The position numbers and the translations under genes were made by a program. A stretch of 64,000 nt of DNA from Nocardiopsis ansamitocini (GTDB lineage Bacteria; Actinomycetota; Actinomycetes; Streptosporangiales; Streptosporangiaceae). Shown piece by piece: positions 54,513-63,992 of the stretch. The notes beneath the pieces were generated by a model. That model saw nothing but the letters and a program-made list of their open reading frames with translations, did not search any database and was not told where the DNA came from. Where the stretch lies: NCBI RefSeq assembly GCF_030268225.1, contig NZ_BSQG01000004.1, forward strand, positions 186,001-250,000, written 5' to 3'. Every line of letters begins with the position of its first letter. Position 1 is the stretch's first letter.

Positions 54513-56441
54513 ATGACCGCCCCGTCGAAGCTGATCACTGTCGAAGAGTTCTTCGGCCCGCCCACCCGTAGCCGGGCCCTGCTGTCCCCGGACGGCACGA
54601 ATGTCGCCTACCTCGCCCCATGGCACGGCCGGCTCAACGTGTTCCTCCGTGATCTGGACACGGACTGGGCCGCCCCCGACGACGTGCACGACGCCGGCGC
54701 CCCGGGCGCCCGGCGCATCACCTCTGACACCCGGCGCACCATCGACACCTTCTTCTGGACCACCGACGGCCGCTACCTGCTGTTCCAGCAGGACACCGAC
54801 GGCGACGAGAACTGGCACCTGCATCGCGTCGACCCGACCCGACCCGACGAGCCCGCGGTCGACCTGACTCCCTTCGAGGGCGTGCGGCTGCTCGGCGCGC
54901 ACCTCCCACCGGACCGGCCGGGGACGGCTTTCGTGCAGCTCAACATGCGCCGCCCCGACCTGGCCGACCTGTTCGAGCTGGACCTGGCGACCGGCCTGCT
55001 GACCTTGATCGCGGAGAACCCGGGCGACGTCATCTCCTGGCTGCGCACCCCGGACCGCTTGCTGGTCTTCACCATGGAGGAAGGGGGCGAACACGTCCTG
55101 TCGGAGTGGGCTCCGGGCGAGCCGCGCCCGATCGCGCGATTCGCCGGCACCGATTTCCTCTTCGGGGTCCTCCCGGCCGCGCTCACCCCGGACGGGAACG
55201 GACTGTGGATCGGTTCGTCGCGCGGCTCGGACCGCACCCGCCTGGTCCGGGTCGACCTGGACACCGGCGAGCAGATCGGGGTGGACAGCCACCCCGTCTT
55301 CGACCTGGACACGCCTCGCCCCGAGGCAGACCCGCGCTTCCCGTCCTCGCTGATCCTGCACCCGAGCACCGGGGAACTGCTCGGCGCCCGCTATCTCGGT
55401 GCCCGTCAGGAGATCCACGCGCTCGACCCGCACTTCGCCACGGTGCTGCCGCGACTGGCCGAGCTGTCCGACGGCGACCTGGCCCACGTGTCCTGCGACG
55501 CCACGGCGCAACGCTGGGTGGTGGACTTCACCCACGACCGCGATCCCGGCGCCACCTGGTTCTACGACCACGCCACGGGACAGGCGCGCCGCCTCTTCCG
55601 ACCGTTCCCGCACCTCGACCCGGCCCTGCTGGCCCCGGTCACCCCCATCACCGTCACCGCCCGCGACGGCCTGGCCCTGCCCTGCCACCTCACCCTGCCG
55701 GTCGGGGTCGAGCCGCGCGACCTACCGACCGTGCTGCTGGTGCACGGTGGACCGTGGTACCGCGACAGCTGGTGCTACGACCCAGAGGTCCAGCTTCTGG
55801 CCAACCGCGGCTACGCGGTGCTACAGGTCAACTTCCGAGGGTCCACCGGTTACGGCAAGGCCCACACCCAGGCCGCGATCGGCCAGTTCGCCGAGCGCAT
55901 GCACGACGACCTGATCGACGCCCTCGACTGGGCGGTCGAGCAGGGCTACACCGACCCGGACCGGGTCGCGATCTACGGCTGTTCCTACGGCGGCTACGCC
56001 GCACTCGTCGGGGCCGCGTTCACCCCGGACCGGTTCGCCGCTGCGGTCAGCTACACCGGGATGTCCGACCTCGTCGACCTCGTCCAGTCGGTCGTTCCGT
56101 TCGCCCGTCGCAGCGTCGAGAACAGCTACCTGCGCTACATCGGCGACCCGGACGACCCCCGCCAGGAGGCCGACATGCTCGCCCGCTCGCCCATCAACCG
56201 GGTCGACGGCATCACCGCACCAATGCTGCTGATCCACGGCGCCAACGATGTGCGCGTCGCCCGCCGCCACTCCGACCGGGTCGTCGACGCGCTTCGCGCC
56301 CGCGGCGCCGAGGTCGAGTACCTGCTGAACGAGACCGAGGGCCACTGGTTCATCAACACCGACAGCAACATCGAGCTGTACCGCACGCTCGAACGCTTCC
56401 TGGCCCGCCACCTGGGCGGACGGTCTTCGACCATGTCCTGA
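54513..56441 (+). CDS. S9-family prolyl oligopeptidase
   Basis: A 642-residue cytoplasmic serine peptidase. Residues about 1-375 form the beta-propeller (DGTNVAYLAPWHGRLNVFL and repeated blades). The C-terminal alpha/beta hydrolase has VLLVHGGPWYRDSW, VAIYGCSYGGYAALVGA with catalytic Ser491, HGANDVRVARRHSDRV for the Asp, and ETEGHWF for the His. It cleaves short peptides or acyl-peptides. RBS AGGAGG precedes the ATG. No signal peptide. Confidence 0.92.
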   Translation: MTAPSKLITVEEFFGPPTRSRALLSPDGTNVAYLAPWHGRLNVFLRDLDTDWAAPDDVHDAGAPGARRITSDTRRTIDTFFWTTDGRYLLFQQDTDGDENWHLHRVDPTRPDEPAVDLTPFEGVRLLGAHLPPDRPGTAFVQLNMRRPDLADLFELDLATGLLTLIAENPGDVISWLRTPDRLLVFTMEEGGEHVLSEWAPGEPRPIARFAGTDFLFGVLPAALTPDGNGLWIGSSRGSDRTRLVRVDLDTGEQIGVDSHPVFDLDTPRPEADPRFPSSLILHPSTGELLGARYLGARQEIHALDPHFATVLPRLAELSDGDLAHVSCDATAQRWVVDFTHDRDPGATWFYDHATGQARRLFRPFPHLDPALLAPVTPITVTARDGLALPCHLTLPVGVEPRDLPTVLLVHGGPWYRDSWCYDPEVQLLANRGYAVLQVNFRGSTGYGKAHTQAAIGQFAERMHDDLIDALDWAVEQGYTDPDRVAIYGCSYGGYAALVGAAFTPDRFAAAVSYTGMSDLVDLVQSVVPFARRSVENSYLRYIGDPDDPRQEADMLARSPINRVDGITAPMLLIHGANDVRVARRHSDRVVDALRARGAEVEYLLNETEGHWFINTDSNIELYRTLERFLARHLGGRSSTMS

Positions 56442-56759
56442 TCCACGGCGGGCGAGCGACGACCGCACACCACCGCGCCCTTCTCGGGCCCAATGCCGCG
56501 GCCCGGCCGGTGAGAAGCGATCATGATCGGAGCGGAACGGGCCATGGAGCACACCGATCACTCGATCGACGCCTCCTTGCGGTCCCGCCCCCGCTTGCGG
56601 TGGAGAACCTCGGGGCTCGACCACGGACCGTCGTCGCGTGGCGGGGGAGTACTTCGAATCCCCCGGCACGGGCGGTACTCACTCGTCGACGGAAGGAGTA
56701 AGCCGAAGCTGAGTAGGAGTGCTCAGGTGGCGGTATCCGGTGCGCCCCACACTGATCGC
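56442..56759. other. Gene-free gap
   Basis: About 320 bases between codirectional genes. No supported ORF. The promoter of the small membrane protein probably lies close to its ATG. Confidence 0.4.
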
Positions 56760-57281
56760 ATGATCTCAACACCCTTTGCACCGGTCAGTCCGCTTCGTTC
56801 GTTCCTGACTGGTTTCGCCGCAGGCACAGGCGCGGCTTTTGGCGCATCGCTGCTGGGCGGTCTGGTTACCGCCCTGATAGCGGCCTACATGTCGGAAGAC
56901 GTGGTGGGAGCCAACATCGGTGCCGGCCTGGCCGGCACGGCCACGGTGATCGTCATCGCCCCGATCCTGGCCTGGCTCCTGTTGCGGCTCGCCAAGGCGG
57001 CCTCACCGCTCCTGACGGCCGTGCTCTCCTTCCCCGTGCAGCTCGTGCTGTTAATGGTGGCGACGAGCGCGGGGATCGCCGTGGACGACTGGCTGTGGAC
57101 ATCGGCGCCGGCCCTCGCCGAGGCCGTCCCCACGATGGTGCCCTTCGTGGTCATGGACGTGATCGCCATCGGCGTCTCGGTCGCCATCGCGGCCCTGGCC
57201 GTGAACTGGTTCCGCTCCCGCCGCACATCCGCCGCTCTGCCCGCGCAATCTTCTGATCAGCGCCAGCCCGAGGCCCTCTGA
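56760..57281 (+). CDS. Small polytopic membrane protein
   Basis: A 173-residue protein with about four helices (FAAGTGAAFGASLLGGLVTALIAAY; GAGLAGTATVIVIAPILAWLLLRL; LLTAVLSFPVQLVLLMVATSAGI; MVPFVVMDVIAIGVSVAIAALAV). No family recognised. No RBS before ATG 56760, so the message may be leaderless. A terminator follows immediately. Confidence 0.65.
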   Translation: MISTPFAPVSPLRSFLTGFAAGTGAAFGASLLGGLVTALIAAYMSEDVVGANIGAGLAGTATVIVIAPILAWLLLRLAKAASPLLTAVLSFPVQLVLLMVATSAGIAVDDWLWTSAPALAEAVPTMVPFVVMDVIAIGVSVAIAALAVNWFRSRRTSAALPAQSSDQRQPEAL

Positions 57282-57285
57282 CGGG

Positions 57286-57325
57286 TCGGCCCGGTTCTGC
57301 CGAGAGTACGGCGGGACCGGGCCGA
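57286..57325. terminator. Terminator after the small membrane protein
   Basis: TCGGCCCGGT (57286-57295) pairs with ACCGGGCCGA (57316-57325), and TGCCG/CGGCG inside extends the stem. It starts just after the stop codon. Confidence 0.7.
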
Positions 57326-57422
57326 TTCCTCACCCCACCGGTTCCTCGTCCGCGGCCCCTCCCCGCCCGGGGCGGCTGCACCGGCCGCCGGTCCTCCGAG
57401 GTGCCGACCGCCTCCCCGCCCC

Positions 57423-58025
57423 CTATAGCCAGTCGTGTTCCCGTGCGTAGCGTGCGGCTTCGTGTCGGGTCCGGGTCTGGGTCTTCTGCATGGCGTTGGA
57501 GAGGTAGTTGCGAACCGTGCCTTCGGCCAGGTGCAGCTGGGCGGCGATGTCGGCGACCGCGTACCCCTCGCGGGTCGCTCGCAACACGTCGATCTCGCGA
57601 TCGGTGAGGGGGCAGTCGTCGATGACGGCGAGCGCGGAGACGTCGGGGTCGATCCATCGCTTGCCCTGGTGCAGGGCCGTGATGACCGAGGTGATGTGTG
57701 CGGGGTCCGCCGCCTTGCTGACGAAGCCCTGGACCCCGAGTTTGAGCGCCTTGCGCAGCACGCCGGGTCTGGCGTGGCGGGTCAGCATGAGAACCACCTG
57801 TTCGGGCAGTGTGCGGCGGATCTCCGCGACCGCGCCGAGTCCGTCCACGCCGGGCATCTCCAGGTCGATGACGAGCACGTCGGGTCGGTGGTGCAGCGTG
57901 GCGTGAACGGCGCTCTCCCCGTCTTCCGCTTGGGCGAGCACGGTGATATCGCCTTCGAGGGGCAGCAGGGCGGCCAGTGCTTTGCGCAGGAGGGCTTCGT
58001 CGTCTGCGAGCACCACTGTGGTCAC
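57423..58025 (-). CDS. NarL/DesR-type response regulator
   Basis: A 200-residue regulator: receiver domain VVLADDEALLRKALAALL, phospho-acceptor Asp54 in VLVIDLEMPGVDG, Lys in FVSKAADP, and a LuxR HTH (CPLTDREIDVLRATREGYAVADIAAQLHLAEGTVRNYLSNAM). GTG start 58025 overlaps the kinase stop (GTGA), giving coupled synthesis. Targets are unknown; DesK/DesR-like systems usually watch the membrane and control transporters or lipid genes. Confidence 0.92.
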   Translation of the reverse strand: MTTVVLADDEALLRKALAALLPLEGDITVLAQAEDGESAVHATLHHRPDVLVIDLEMPGVDGLGAVAEIRRTLPEQVVLMLTRHARPGVLRKALKLGVQGFVSKAADPAHITSVITALHQGKRWIDPDVSALAVIDDCPLTDREIDVLRATREGYAVADIAAQLHLAEGTVRNYLSNAMQKTQTRTRHEAARYAREHDWL

Positions 58026-59155
58026 TGGTCGTCCTTGCGTGTGTCGGAGGGGGTCGCGGCGGGAAGGGTCGCGGCGGTGCAAAACCATCCGTCTTGCTGG
58101 TGCACGCGCAGTTCGCCCGCGCTGTCGGCTACTCGTTGCCTGAGGGTGGAGAGTCCTCTGAGATCGGGAAGAGGTCCCTCGCGCGCGCCGTCGTTGACGA
58201 TGGTGATTCCCATGGTGGAGAGAGTAATCCGCACCTGTCGAGCCTGGGCGTGACGCAGGATGTTGGTCGTGGTCTCCCGGAGGACCTGGCCGAGCAGTTC
58301 GCCCGCGTGTGAGTCGACCTCGGATTCACGGTCGACCCGAACACGGATACCGGCGGCCTCGAAGAGGTTCTTGGCGTTCTCCAGTTCCGCGGACAGGTTG
58401 AGCCGTCGTTGGGCGTAGGCGAGTTCCTTGGTCTGTGCGATGGTCTCGCCGACGAGGGTGTGGATCTCCTGGAGTTCGTCCTCTGCCCGTTCGGTGTCGA
58501 CGCGCACGAGCTTGCGTGCCAGTGCGAGCTTGAGCTTCACCACGTGGAGCGTGTGGCCCTGGATATCGTGCAGGTCGCCGGCGAAACGCATGCGCTCGCG
58601 GATGACGGCGTGTTCCGCCTCTCGTCGTCGCGATTCCCCCAACTCCGTGATGAGGTCGTGGACCGCGTAGATGAGCATCGTGAAAACGATTCCCGCCGCG
58701 GCGACGCAGAGGGAGATGAAGACGAACTCGGCCAGGGCCGCGACCCCGTCCTCGCGCGCCACGACCAGTTTCGTCGCGAGCACGACGACGGCGAAGGCGG
58801 CGATGCCCGCGATCACCGCCCGCCGGTGACGCGGCAGTTCGAAGGCGGCGATGGTGGCCACGATGGCGAACCCGTAGGACGGTGCCGAGACGTTCAGCGC
58901 CAGCACCCCGACGACCCACACGATCGCGGTGACGATCAGGCCGGGGAGCACCACACGGGAGAAACGGCTCACGGTCCACCGGTTGACGACCAGCAGTGTC
59001 GTGGCCAGGCCCACGCCCATGAGAAGCGCGTCCCACCAGGTCCTGGCGTCGCCCGCCACCAGCAGCGCGCCGACGGCGGAGATCGCGCCGGACACGATGC
59101 CGAAATTGAGCGTGCGCAGCTGGCCCTGTGTCTTCTCGCTCTGCCCCGACGTCAT
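58022..59155 (-). CDS. Sensor histidine kinase (DesK-like, HisKA_3)
   Basis: A 377-residue kinase. About five or six membrane helices occupy residues 15-170 (LNFGIVSGAISAVGALLVAG ... FISLCVAAAGIVFTMLIYAV). The phospho-His is in ERMRFAGDLHDIQGHTLHVVKLKL (near residue 195), and the short HATPase has LGQVLRETTTNILRHAQA and DGAREGPLPDLRGLSTLRQRV. First gene of the pair with the response regulator. ATG 59155. Confidence 0.92.
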   Translation of the reverse strand: MTSGQSEKTQGQLRTLNFGIVSGAISAVGALLVAGDARTWWDALLMGVGLATTLLVVNRWTVSRFSRVVLPGLIVTAIVWVVGVLALNVSAPSYGFAIVATIAAFELPRHRRAVIAGIAAFAVVVLATKLVVAREDGVAALAEFVFISLCVAAAGIVFTMLIYAVHDLITELGESRRREAEHAVIRERMRFAGDLHDIQGHTLHVVKLKLALARKLVRVDTERAEDELQEIHTLVGETIAQTKELAYAQRRLNLSAELENAKNLFEAAGIRVRVDRESEVDSHAGELLGQVLRETTTNILRHAQARQVRITLSTMGITIVNDGAREGPLPDLRGLSTLRQRVADSAGELRVHQQDGWFCTAATLPAATPSDTRKDDQ

Positions 59156-59659
59156 GCACGCCCCTTCCGCACTCGTTTCCACAGCCCCCGCACATCGTCC
59201 TCCATCCCGGCCCTTCCGGTGTCGGAGCGAAGGCGTCCCGAGCCGTGGGGGAGCCCCCGTACGGCCCGGGACGCGACGGCCGCCTCGAAACACGGTCGAC
59301 GGGCCGCGTCACGGTGTCCTTTGTGCTCAGGCGTCAGGATTGCGTCCAGTCTGCTCCCGCCCGACCGCGTCCACCAGTGACACCACGTCATGGGTTCGCC
59401 GCAGAAATGTCACGGGAGAACGGTGACGCGGTCCCACTGCCCGGAGGCGGCGCCGATGGACGAGGGTGGCGTCATGTCCGTGACACCCGTCATCGATGCC
59501 GACGCCCCACGCTCCGATGCAGCGGCTTCCCCCTCCCGCGAAGAGCCTCTTCGTCGGGCTGCCTCGCAACGGGCCCCACGCGCGACTCGACACGAACGGG
59601 GTCGAAAAGACCTTGTCCGCAACCCGCTGCCCCTACAAGACGATCTGGAGTCCACTCCG
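59156..59659. other. Divergent promoter region of kinase and DUF418 genes
   Basis: About 500 bases. A plus-strand frame extends the DUF418 ORF leftward to 59390 but is low in hydrophobic content and lacks an RBS, so I leave it non-coding. I note GTGACA...TGTCAC (59374-59411) as a loose inverted repeat that could bind the response regulator. Confidence 0.4.
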
Positions 59660-60919
59660 ATGACGGTTGCCCGTTCCGGCGACTCGCCGCCCACCACACA
59701 CCACCCGGTACAAGCGACCCCCGTCACCGAACGCGTTTTGGCCCCCGACCTGGCCCGCGGCATGATGCTGCTGCTCATCGCCCTGGCCCACGTGCCCTGG
59801 TTCATCTACGACGCCCCCGCCGGCATCGCCCTGCTGCACCCCGCACACGGCAACCTCGCCGACAAGATCGCCCAAATCCTCACCATCGTCATCGTCGACG
59901 CCCGCACCCACACCATGTTCGGGTTCCTCTTCGCCTACGGCATCGGGCAGATGTACGCCCGCCAGACAGCGCGCGGCACACCCCCCGCCCGCGCCCGCCG
60001 GCTCCTGCGCACCCGTCACCTATGGCTCCTGGCCTTCGGCGCCGTGCACGCCGCCCTGCTGTGGCAGGGCGACATCCTGGGCACCTACGGCCTCATCGGC
60101 CTGCTCATGATGCCGCTGTTCTTCAACCGCAGCGACCGCACCCTCAAGATCTGGATCGTCGTCCTGCTGGTGGCCGGCGCCCTTCTCAGCGCCCTGACCG
60201 TTCTCTCCGCGATGGCCGCGCCCGCGGGTGAGGCCATCGCGGCAGCAGACCTGCAACGCCTCAGCATCGCCGAGGCCGGCTTCCTGCTCTCGGCCGCGAT
60301 CCGCGTGCCCACCTGGATCTTCGGACTGTTCTCGGGGGTGGCGACCCTGGCGTTGCCCACCGTGTTCCTCATCGGTCTGCTCGCCGCGCGCCACCGCGTC
60401 CTGGACGAGCCCGCCCGCCACCTGCCGTTGCTGCGCCGGGTGGCCCTGACCGCCATCCCGTTGGGTTGGGCCGCGGGGGCGGTGCTGGGTCTGGAGCACA
60501 CCGGTGTCATCACCACTGGCTACGAGAGTGTGTGGAGCACGCTGCACTTCTACACCGGAACCTTCACCGGGGTGGGTTATGCCGCGCTGTTCGGGCTCCT
60601 CGCCCATTTCCTGGCCACCCGCGACGCCCACCGCGCGCTGCCCGTCCAAGCCCTGGTGGCGTTGGGGCGCCGCTCGCTGAGCGGGTACCTGGCCCAGTCG
60701 GTGGTCTTCGCACCCGTGTTCGCGGCGTGGGGCCTGGGGTGGGGGATGTATTTGTCGAGTTGGTCGGCGGTAGGGGTGGCGGTGGGTACCTGGGTGTTGA
60801 CCGTGGCCGCTGCACTGTGGATGGAACGCGCTGGTGTACGCGGGCCGGCCGAAACCCTCCTGCGCACACTCACCTACCGAGGAACGACTCGCCGGGTCCA
60901 CGCCGACAAGGCCCGTTAG
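59660..60919 (+). CDS. DUF418 (YeiB-like) integral membrane protein, paralogue 2
   Basis: A 419-residue membrane protein related to the one at 20115-21299. Common core: VLAPDLARGMMLLLIALAHVPWF, RARRLLRTRHLWLLAFGAVHAALLWQGDILGTYGLIGLLMM, and GVRGPAETLLRTLTYRG. About ten helices. GGAG is 9 bases before ATG 59660. Divergent from the DesK/DesR-like pair, which may control it. Confidence 0.88.
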   Translation: MTVARSGDSPPTTHHPVQATPVTERVLAPDLARGMMLLLIALAHVPWFIYDAPAGIALLHPAHGNLADKIAQILTIVIVDARTHTMFGFLFAYGIGQMYARQTARGTPPARARRLLRTRHLWLLAFGAVHAALLWQGDILGTYGLIGLLMMPLFFNRSDRTLKIWIVVLLVAGALLSALTVLSAMAAPAGEAIAAADLQRLSIAEAGFLLSAAIRVPTWIFGLFSGVATLALPTVFLIGLLAARHRVLDEPARHLPLLRRVALTAIPLGWAAGAVLGLEHTGVITTGYESVWSTLHFYTGTFTGVGYAALFGLLAHFLATRDAHRALPVQALVALGRRSLSGYLAQSVVFAPVFAAWGLGWGMYLSSWSAVGVAVGTWVLTVAAALWMERAGVRGPAETLLRTLTYRGTTRRVHADKAR

Positions 60920-61298
60920 CGGCACTGCGGAGCATGAGCCACCGCGCCAGGAGTCCTCTGAGGATCTCCTCGGCGCGGGTCCACGACGGGGAGCCACTGT
61001 CATCCGGGGGAAACACCTGCGCGCAATGGGTTGCGTGCGGCGGACGCGGTCCCGTGACCGGGAGAGCGAACGGGCCCGGTGTCCGAGCCGCCGCCGCACC
61101 GGAGGCCCGGTGTGTTCGACTCCGTGCGCCGTGCACCATCAGCCGGGACCTACGGTTCTCCCATGGGGAGCCGGTCGCAGGGGTATGCCTTCCCCAAGGA
61201 ACTCGAACGGGTATCCGGCGGCCTCGGGTTCACCCAGTGGCGGAACCTCCTCAAGGGACGCCGGAGAACGGTGTCGGGACGGACATACGGGGGCTGAC
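60920..61298. other. Gene-free gap with a doubtful small ORF
   Basis: About 380 bases. A 44-codon ORF (61163-61297) ends two bases before the PadR ATG and reads GYAFPKELERVSGGLGFTQW. It has no RBS and no known family. It may be a remnant or a leader. Confidence 0.35.
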
Positions 61299-61862
61299 AT
61301 GTCCACGACGCGCTTGCTGGTGCTCGGCCTGGTGGTGGGGCACGGCACGACGCACGGCTACGCGATCCACCATGAACTCGTCCTGTGGGACGCCGACAAG
61401 TGGGCCAACGTCAAGTGGGGATCGATCTACCACGCGCTGCGACAGTTGACGAAGGAGGGCAAGCTCGCCTCCGTCGAAGACCCCTCCGGGCGGGTGGACT
61501 ACCGCATCACCGACGAAGGCCACGAGGCGTTCATGCTGCTGTTGCGCGGCGCGCTCAGCGACGGGGGAGCCCACGCCGACCTCTTGTCGGCGGGGCTGGC
61601 CTTCCTGACCGCCCTGCCCCGGGCCGAAGCCATCGCGCTGCTGGAACGCAGGCGCGCCGCCCTGGAGGAGGAGCGGGAGCGCACCGCAACCATCGTCGGG
61701 GCCGGCCCCGACCGGGCGTGGAAGACACCCGGTACCGAACACGTGCCGGAGATGTTCGCCCTGTGGCACGGCAACGCCGACCACGCGCTGCAGTGGACGT
61801 CGGGGCTGATCGAACGGCTGCGCGGCGGCGCGTACACGATGGCCGACGACGTACGGGCGTGA
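61299..61862 (+). CDS. PadR-family regulator
   Basis: A 187-residue winged-helix regulator. TTRLLVLGLVVGHGTTHGYAIHHELVLWDADKWANVKWGSIYHALRQLTKEGKL is the PadR HTH and wing. The C-terminal helical dimerisation part contains ALLERRRAALEEERERTATIV. PadR proteins usually repress detoxification or efflux genes; none is adjacent. It ends 70 bases from the convergent Rel-like gene, with a small hairpin ACCGGTC/GACCGGT (61866-61884) between. Confidence 0.87.
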   Translation: MSTTRLLVLGLVVGHGTTHGYAIHHELVLWDADKWANVKWGSIYHALRQLTKEGKLASVEDPSGRVDYRITDEGHEAFMLLLRGALSDGGAHADLLSAGLAFLTALPRAEAIALLERRRAALEEERERTATIVGAGPDRAWKTPGTEHVPEMFALWHGNADHALQWTSGLIERLRGGAYTMADDVRA

Positions 61863-61932
61863 TCGACCGGTCGCACGGACCGGTGGGCAGCGGTTGCGCA
61901 GGAGCCGTTGCCGTCGTCCCGGAAGCGGGGGA

Positions 61933-63636
61933 TCAGTCGGTGGAGAAGTGGCTGGCGACTTTCTCGGCTTCCACCGAACCCTCACCGATCGCGGTGTAGA
62001 GGCTTTCCAGGTCGGCGTGTCCGGCTCTGCGAGCCACCCCTACCATCTTGCCTATTGCCTCGGAGTCCACCAGCCGGACCTCGCCCACGAGATCCGCGAG
62101 ACGCCGGCGGCCGGCCTGTTCGGCGTGTTCGCGGGCGCGCGTGCGGTGCCACGTGGTGATACCGACCCGGGCTTCACCGGTCTTGGCCGAGGCCAGCCAG
62201 TCGCGGTCGGGGTTGGGCTCGTCCTTGGTGATGATCCGCACGGTGTCCCCGTCACGGACCGGGCTGGAGGGGCCGACGAGGCGTCCGCCGATAATGGCGG
62301 TGGAGAAGTGGTTCCCGGTGTCGGTGCTGATGGTGTAGGCGACGTCGACCGGGGTGGCGCCCTCGGGGAGGGTGAGGATTCGTCCGTCCTCGGTCAGGAC
62401 GGTGATGGTCTCGGCCAGGTCGGTGCGCACGCCGCGCAGCAGTTCCTCGGCGGATGCCTGCTCCTGCCAGCCCAACAGGCGGGTCAACCACTCCGGGTCG
62501 GTCGTGCGTTCCCGGGTCAACCGGCCGTCCCGGCCGGTCACCTGACGGATCTCGGCGACGATTCCGAGCTCGGACACCTGCTGGGCGTGGGAGTCGCAGA
62601 TGATGATCTGCACCCGCCGGCCGGAGTCGGTGACCACGGTGGTGTGCAGCGCCCGGTAAAGGTTGTATTTGGGGATCGCGATGAAGTCCCGGAACTTCTG
62701 CGGTACCGGGCGCCAGCGCCCGTGGACCGCGCCGAGCGCGAGGTAGGCGTTCTGCTCGCTGCCCTTGACCACTACCAGACATCGGACGGTGTCGAGTGCG
62801 TCGAGTCGCTCACCGGGGCCGCGCCCGGAGGTGAACACCGAGTAGAGGTGCCGTTCGCGGGTCTCCACCGTCGCCTTCACCCGGAAGGAGACGAGCATGT
62901 CGCGGAGACGATGGCGCACGGCGTCGAACTCGTGCCGACAGTCCTTGCGTACCTGCTCCACCTTTGCCCGGGTGCGGTCGTGCTCGTCGCCCTCCAAATA
63001 CGCGAAGCACAGGTCCTCCAGCTCGCGCTTCAGGCGGTACACGCCGAGGCGCTCCGCCAGCGGGATGAGGAGCTCCCTGGTTCCCTGGGCGATCTTGATG
63101 CGCTTGTGGGGCGGCTGGAACTGCAGGGTGCGCAGGTTGTGCACCCGGTCCGCCAGTTTGATCAGCAGTACGCGGAGGTCGTCCCGCGCGGCCAGGACCA
63201 TCTTGCGGAAGGTCTCGCCCGCGGCGGCGTTGCCGTACATGGACCGGTCGACCTTGGTGACCCCGTCCACCATGATGCCGACCTCGACCCCGAACTCGGC
63301 GCTGAGGTGGGCGAGGCTGAAGGGGGTGTCCTCGACGGTGTCGTGCAGCAGGGCGGCAACCAGCGTGGCCGTGTCCAGTCCCATCTCCGCGAGGATCGTG
63401 GCGACCGCGAGCGGGTGGATGATGAACGGTTCCCCGCTCTTGCGCTTCTGGTCCCGGTGCAGGTGCTCGGCGACCGCGTAGGCACGACTGAGCAGGGCTG
63501 CGTCTGCCTTGGGGTACCAGCGCAGGTGTTCGTCCACGAGCGGCTGGACATCGGGGCAGGGGCTACGGGTGGCCATGGCCTTGTTCAGGCCCTTCCACCA
63601 TGCGGAGGAGGCGATGAGATCCGCGGATGCGGCCAT
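61933..63636 (-). CDS. Short RelA/SpoT homologue, probably (p)ppGpp hydrolase
   Basis: A 567-residue homologue, shorter than the 750-850-residue actinobacterial Rel, without the ACT domain. The HD hydrolase core looks intact: His74 in FIIHPLAVA, LVAALLHDTVED (His98-Asp99, Glu102-Asp103), and KLADRVHNLRTL. The synthetase region (about 255-365) keeps FRDFIAIPKYNLYRALHTTV. The usual GRPKH is TRERH, the EIQIRT segment is VQIIICD (Gln343 where the catalytic Glu is expected), and the AAHW end is VAEI. TGS about 415-480. So it probably breaks down (p)ppGpp and does not make it. RBS GAAGGGGGA precedes ATG 63636. Confidence 0.85.
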   Translation of the reverse strand: MAASADLIASSAWWKGLNKAMATRSPCPDVQPLVDEHLRWYPKADAALLSRAYAVAEHLHRDQKRKSGEPFIIHPLAVATILAEMGLDTATLVAALLHDTVEDTPFSLAHLSAEFGVEVGIMVDGVTKVDRSMYGNAAAGETFRKMVLAARDDLRVLLIKLADRVHNLRTLQFQPPHKRIKIAQGTRELLIPLAERLGVYRLKRELEDLCFAYLEGDEHDRTRAKVEQVRKDCRHEFDAVRHRLRDMLVSFRVKATVETRERHLYSVFTSGRGPGERLDALDTVRCLVVVKGSEQNAYLALGAVHGRWRPVPQKFRDFIAIPKYNLYRALHTTVVTDSGRRVQIIICDSHAQQVSELGIVAEIRQVTGRDGRLTRERTTDPEWLTRLLGWQEQASAEELLRGVRTDLAETITVLTEDGRILTLPEGATPVDVAYTISTDTGNHFSTAIIGGRLVGPSSPVRDGDTVRIITKDEPNPDRDWLASAKTGEARVGITTWHRTRAREHAEQAGRRRLADLVGEVRLVDSEAIGKMVGVARRAGHADLESLYTAIGEGSVEAEKVASHFSTD

Positions 63637-63992
63637 GTGGGAGTCCCCCTTCGCGTACGCGCGAGTGTGGTGTGTCGCCGATATTACATCGGCTCCCGGG
63701 TGCCACCGGCGGCCAGGGGAGCCTCACCGATCCACCGCAGGTCAGCGGCCCGATCCAGCTCGCCCAAGCACACTGGAACTTACCGTATTCGCAGGTCAGA
63801 AGGTTGCTGTTGATGGAGTTGGGTCCCCCCGATCGGGGGGAGGGAAAAGGACTCGGGACCACCGCCGGTGGGGCGCTTCTCACCCGACGGGCGGGGCCAC
63901 CGTGTCGGAGCTGCGCCGAGGTGCGGGACGGGGAAAGCGAGGCGCTGATTTCGCCCTCGACTGGCCTTAACCGTTTCAGTAGGGTGTCCGCC
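63637..63992. other. Intergenic region with CCCCCC-GATC-GGGGGG hairpin
   Basis: About 355 bases between divergent genes. CCCCCC (63825-63830) and GGGGGG (63835-63840) form a GC hairpin that could be an operator or block transcription. No ORF supported. Confidence 0.4.

Noticed and set aside
59390..59659. N-terminal extension of the DUF418 gene
   Set aside because: The added 90 residues are Arg/Pro/Ser-rich and the downstream ATG has a good RBS.
61163..61297. 44-codon ORF directly before the PadR gene
   Set aside because: No RBS, no family, and composition not different from random high-GC frames. Kept only as a note in the gap entry.
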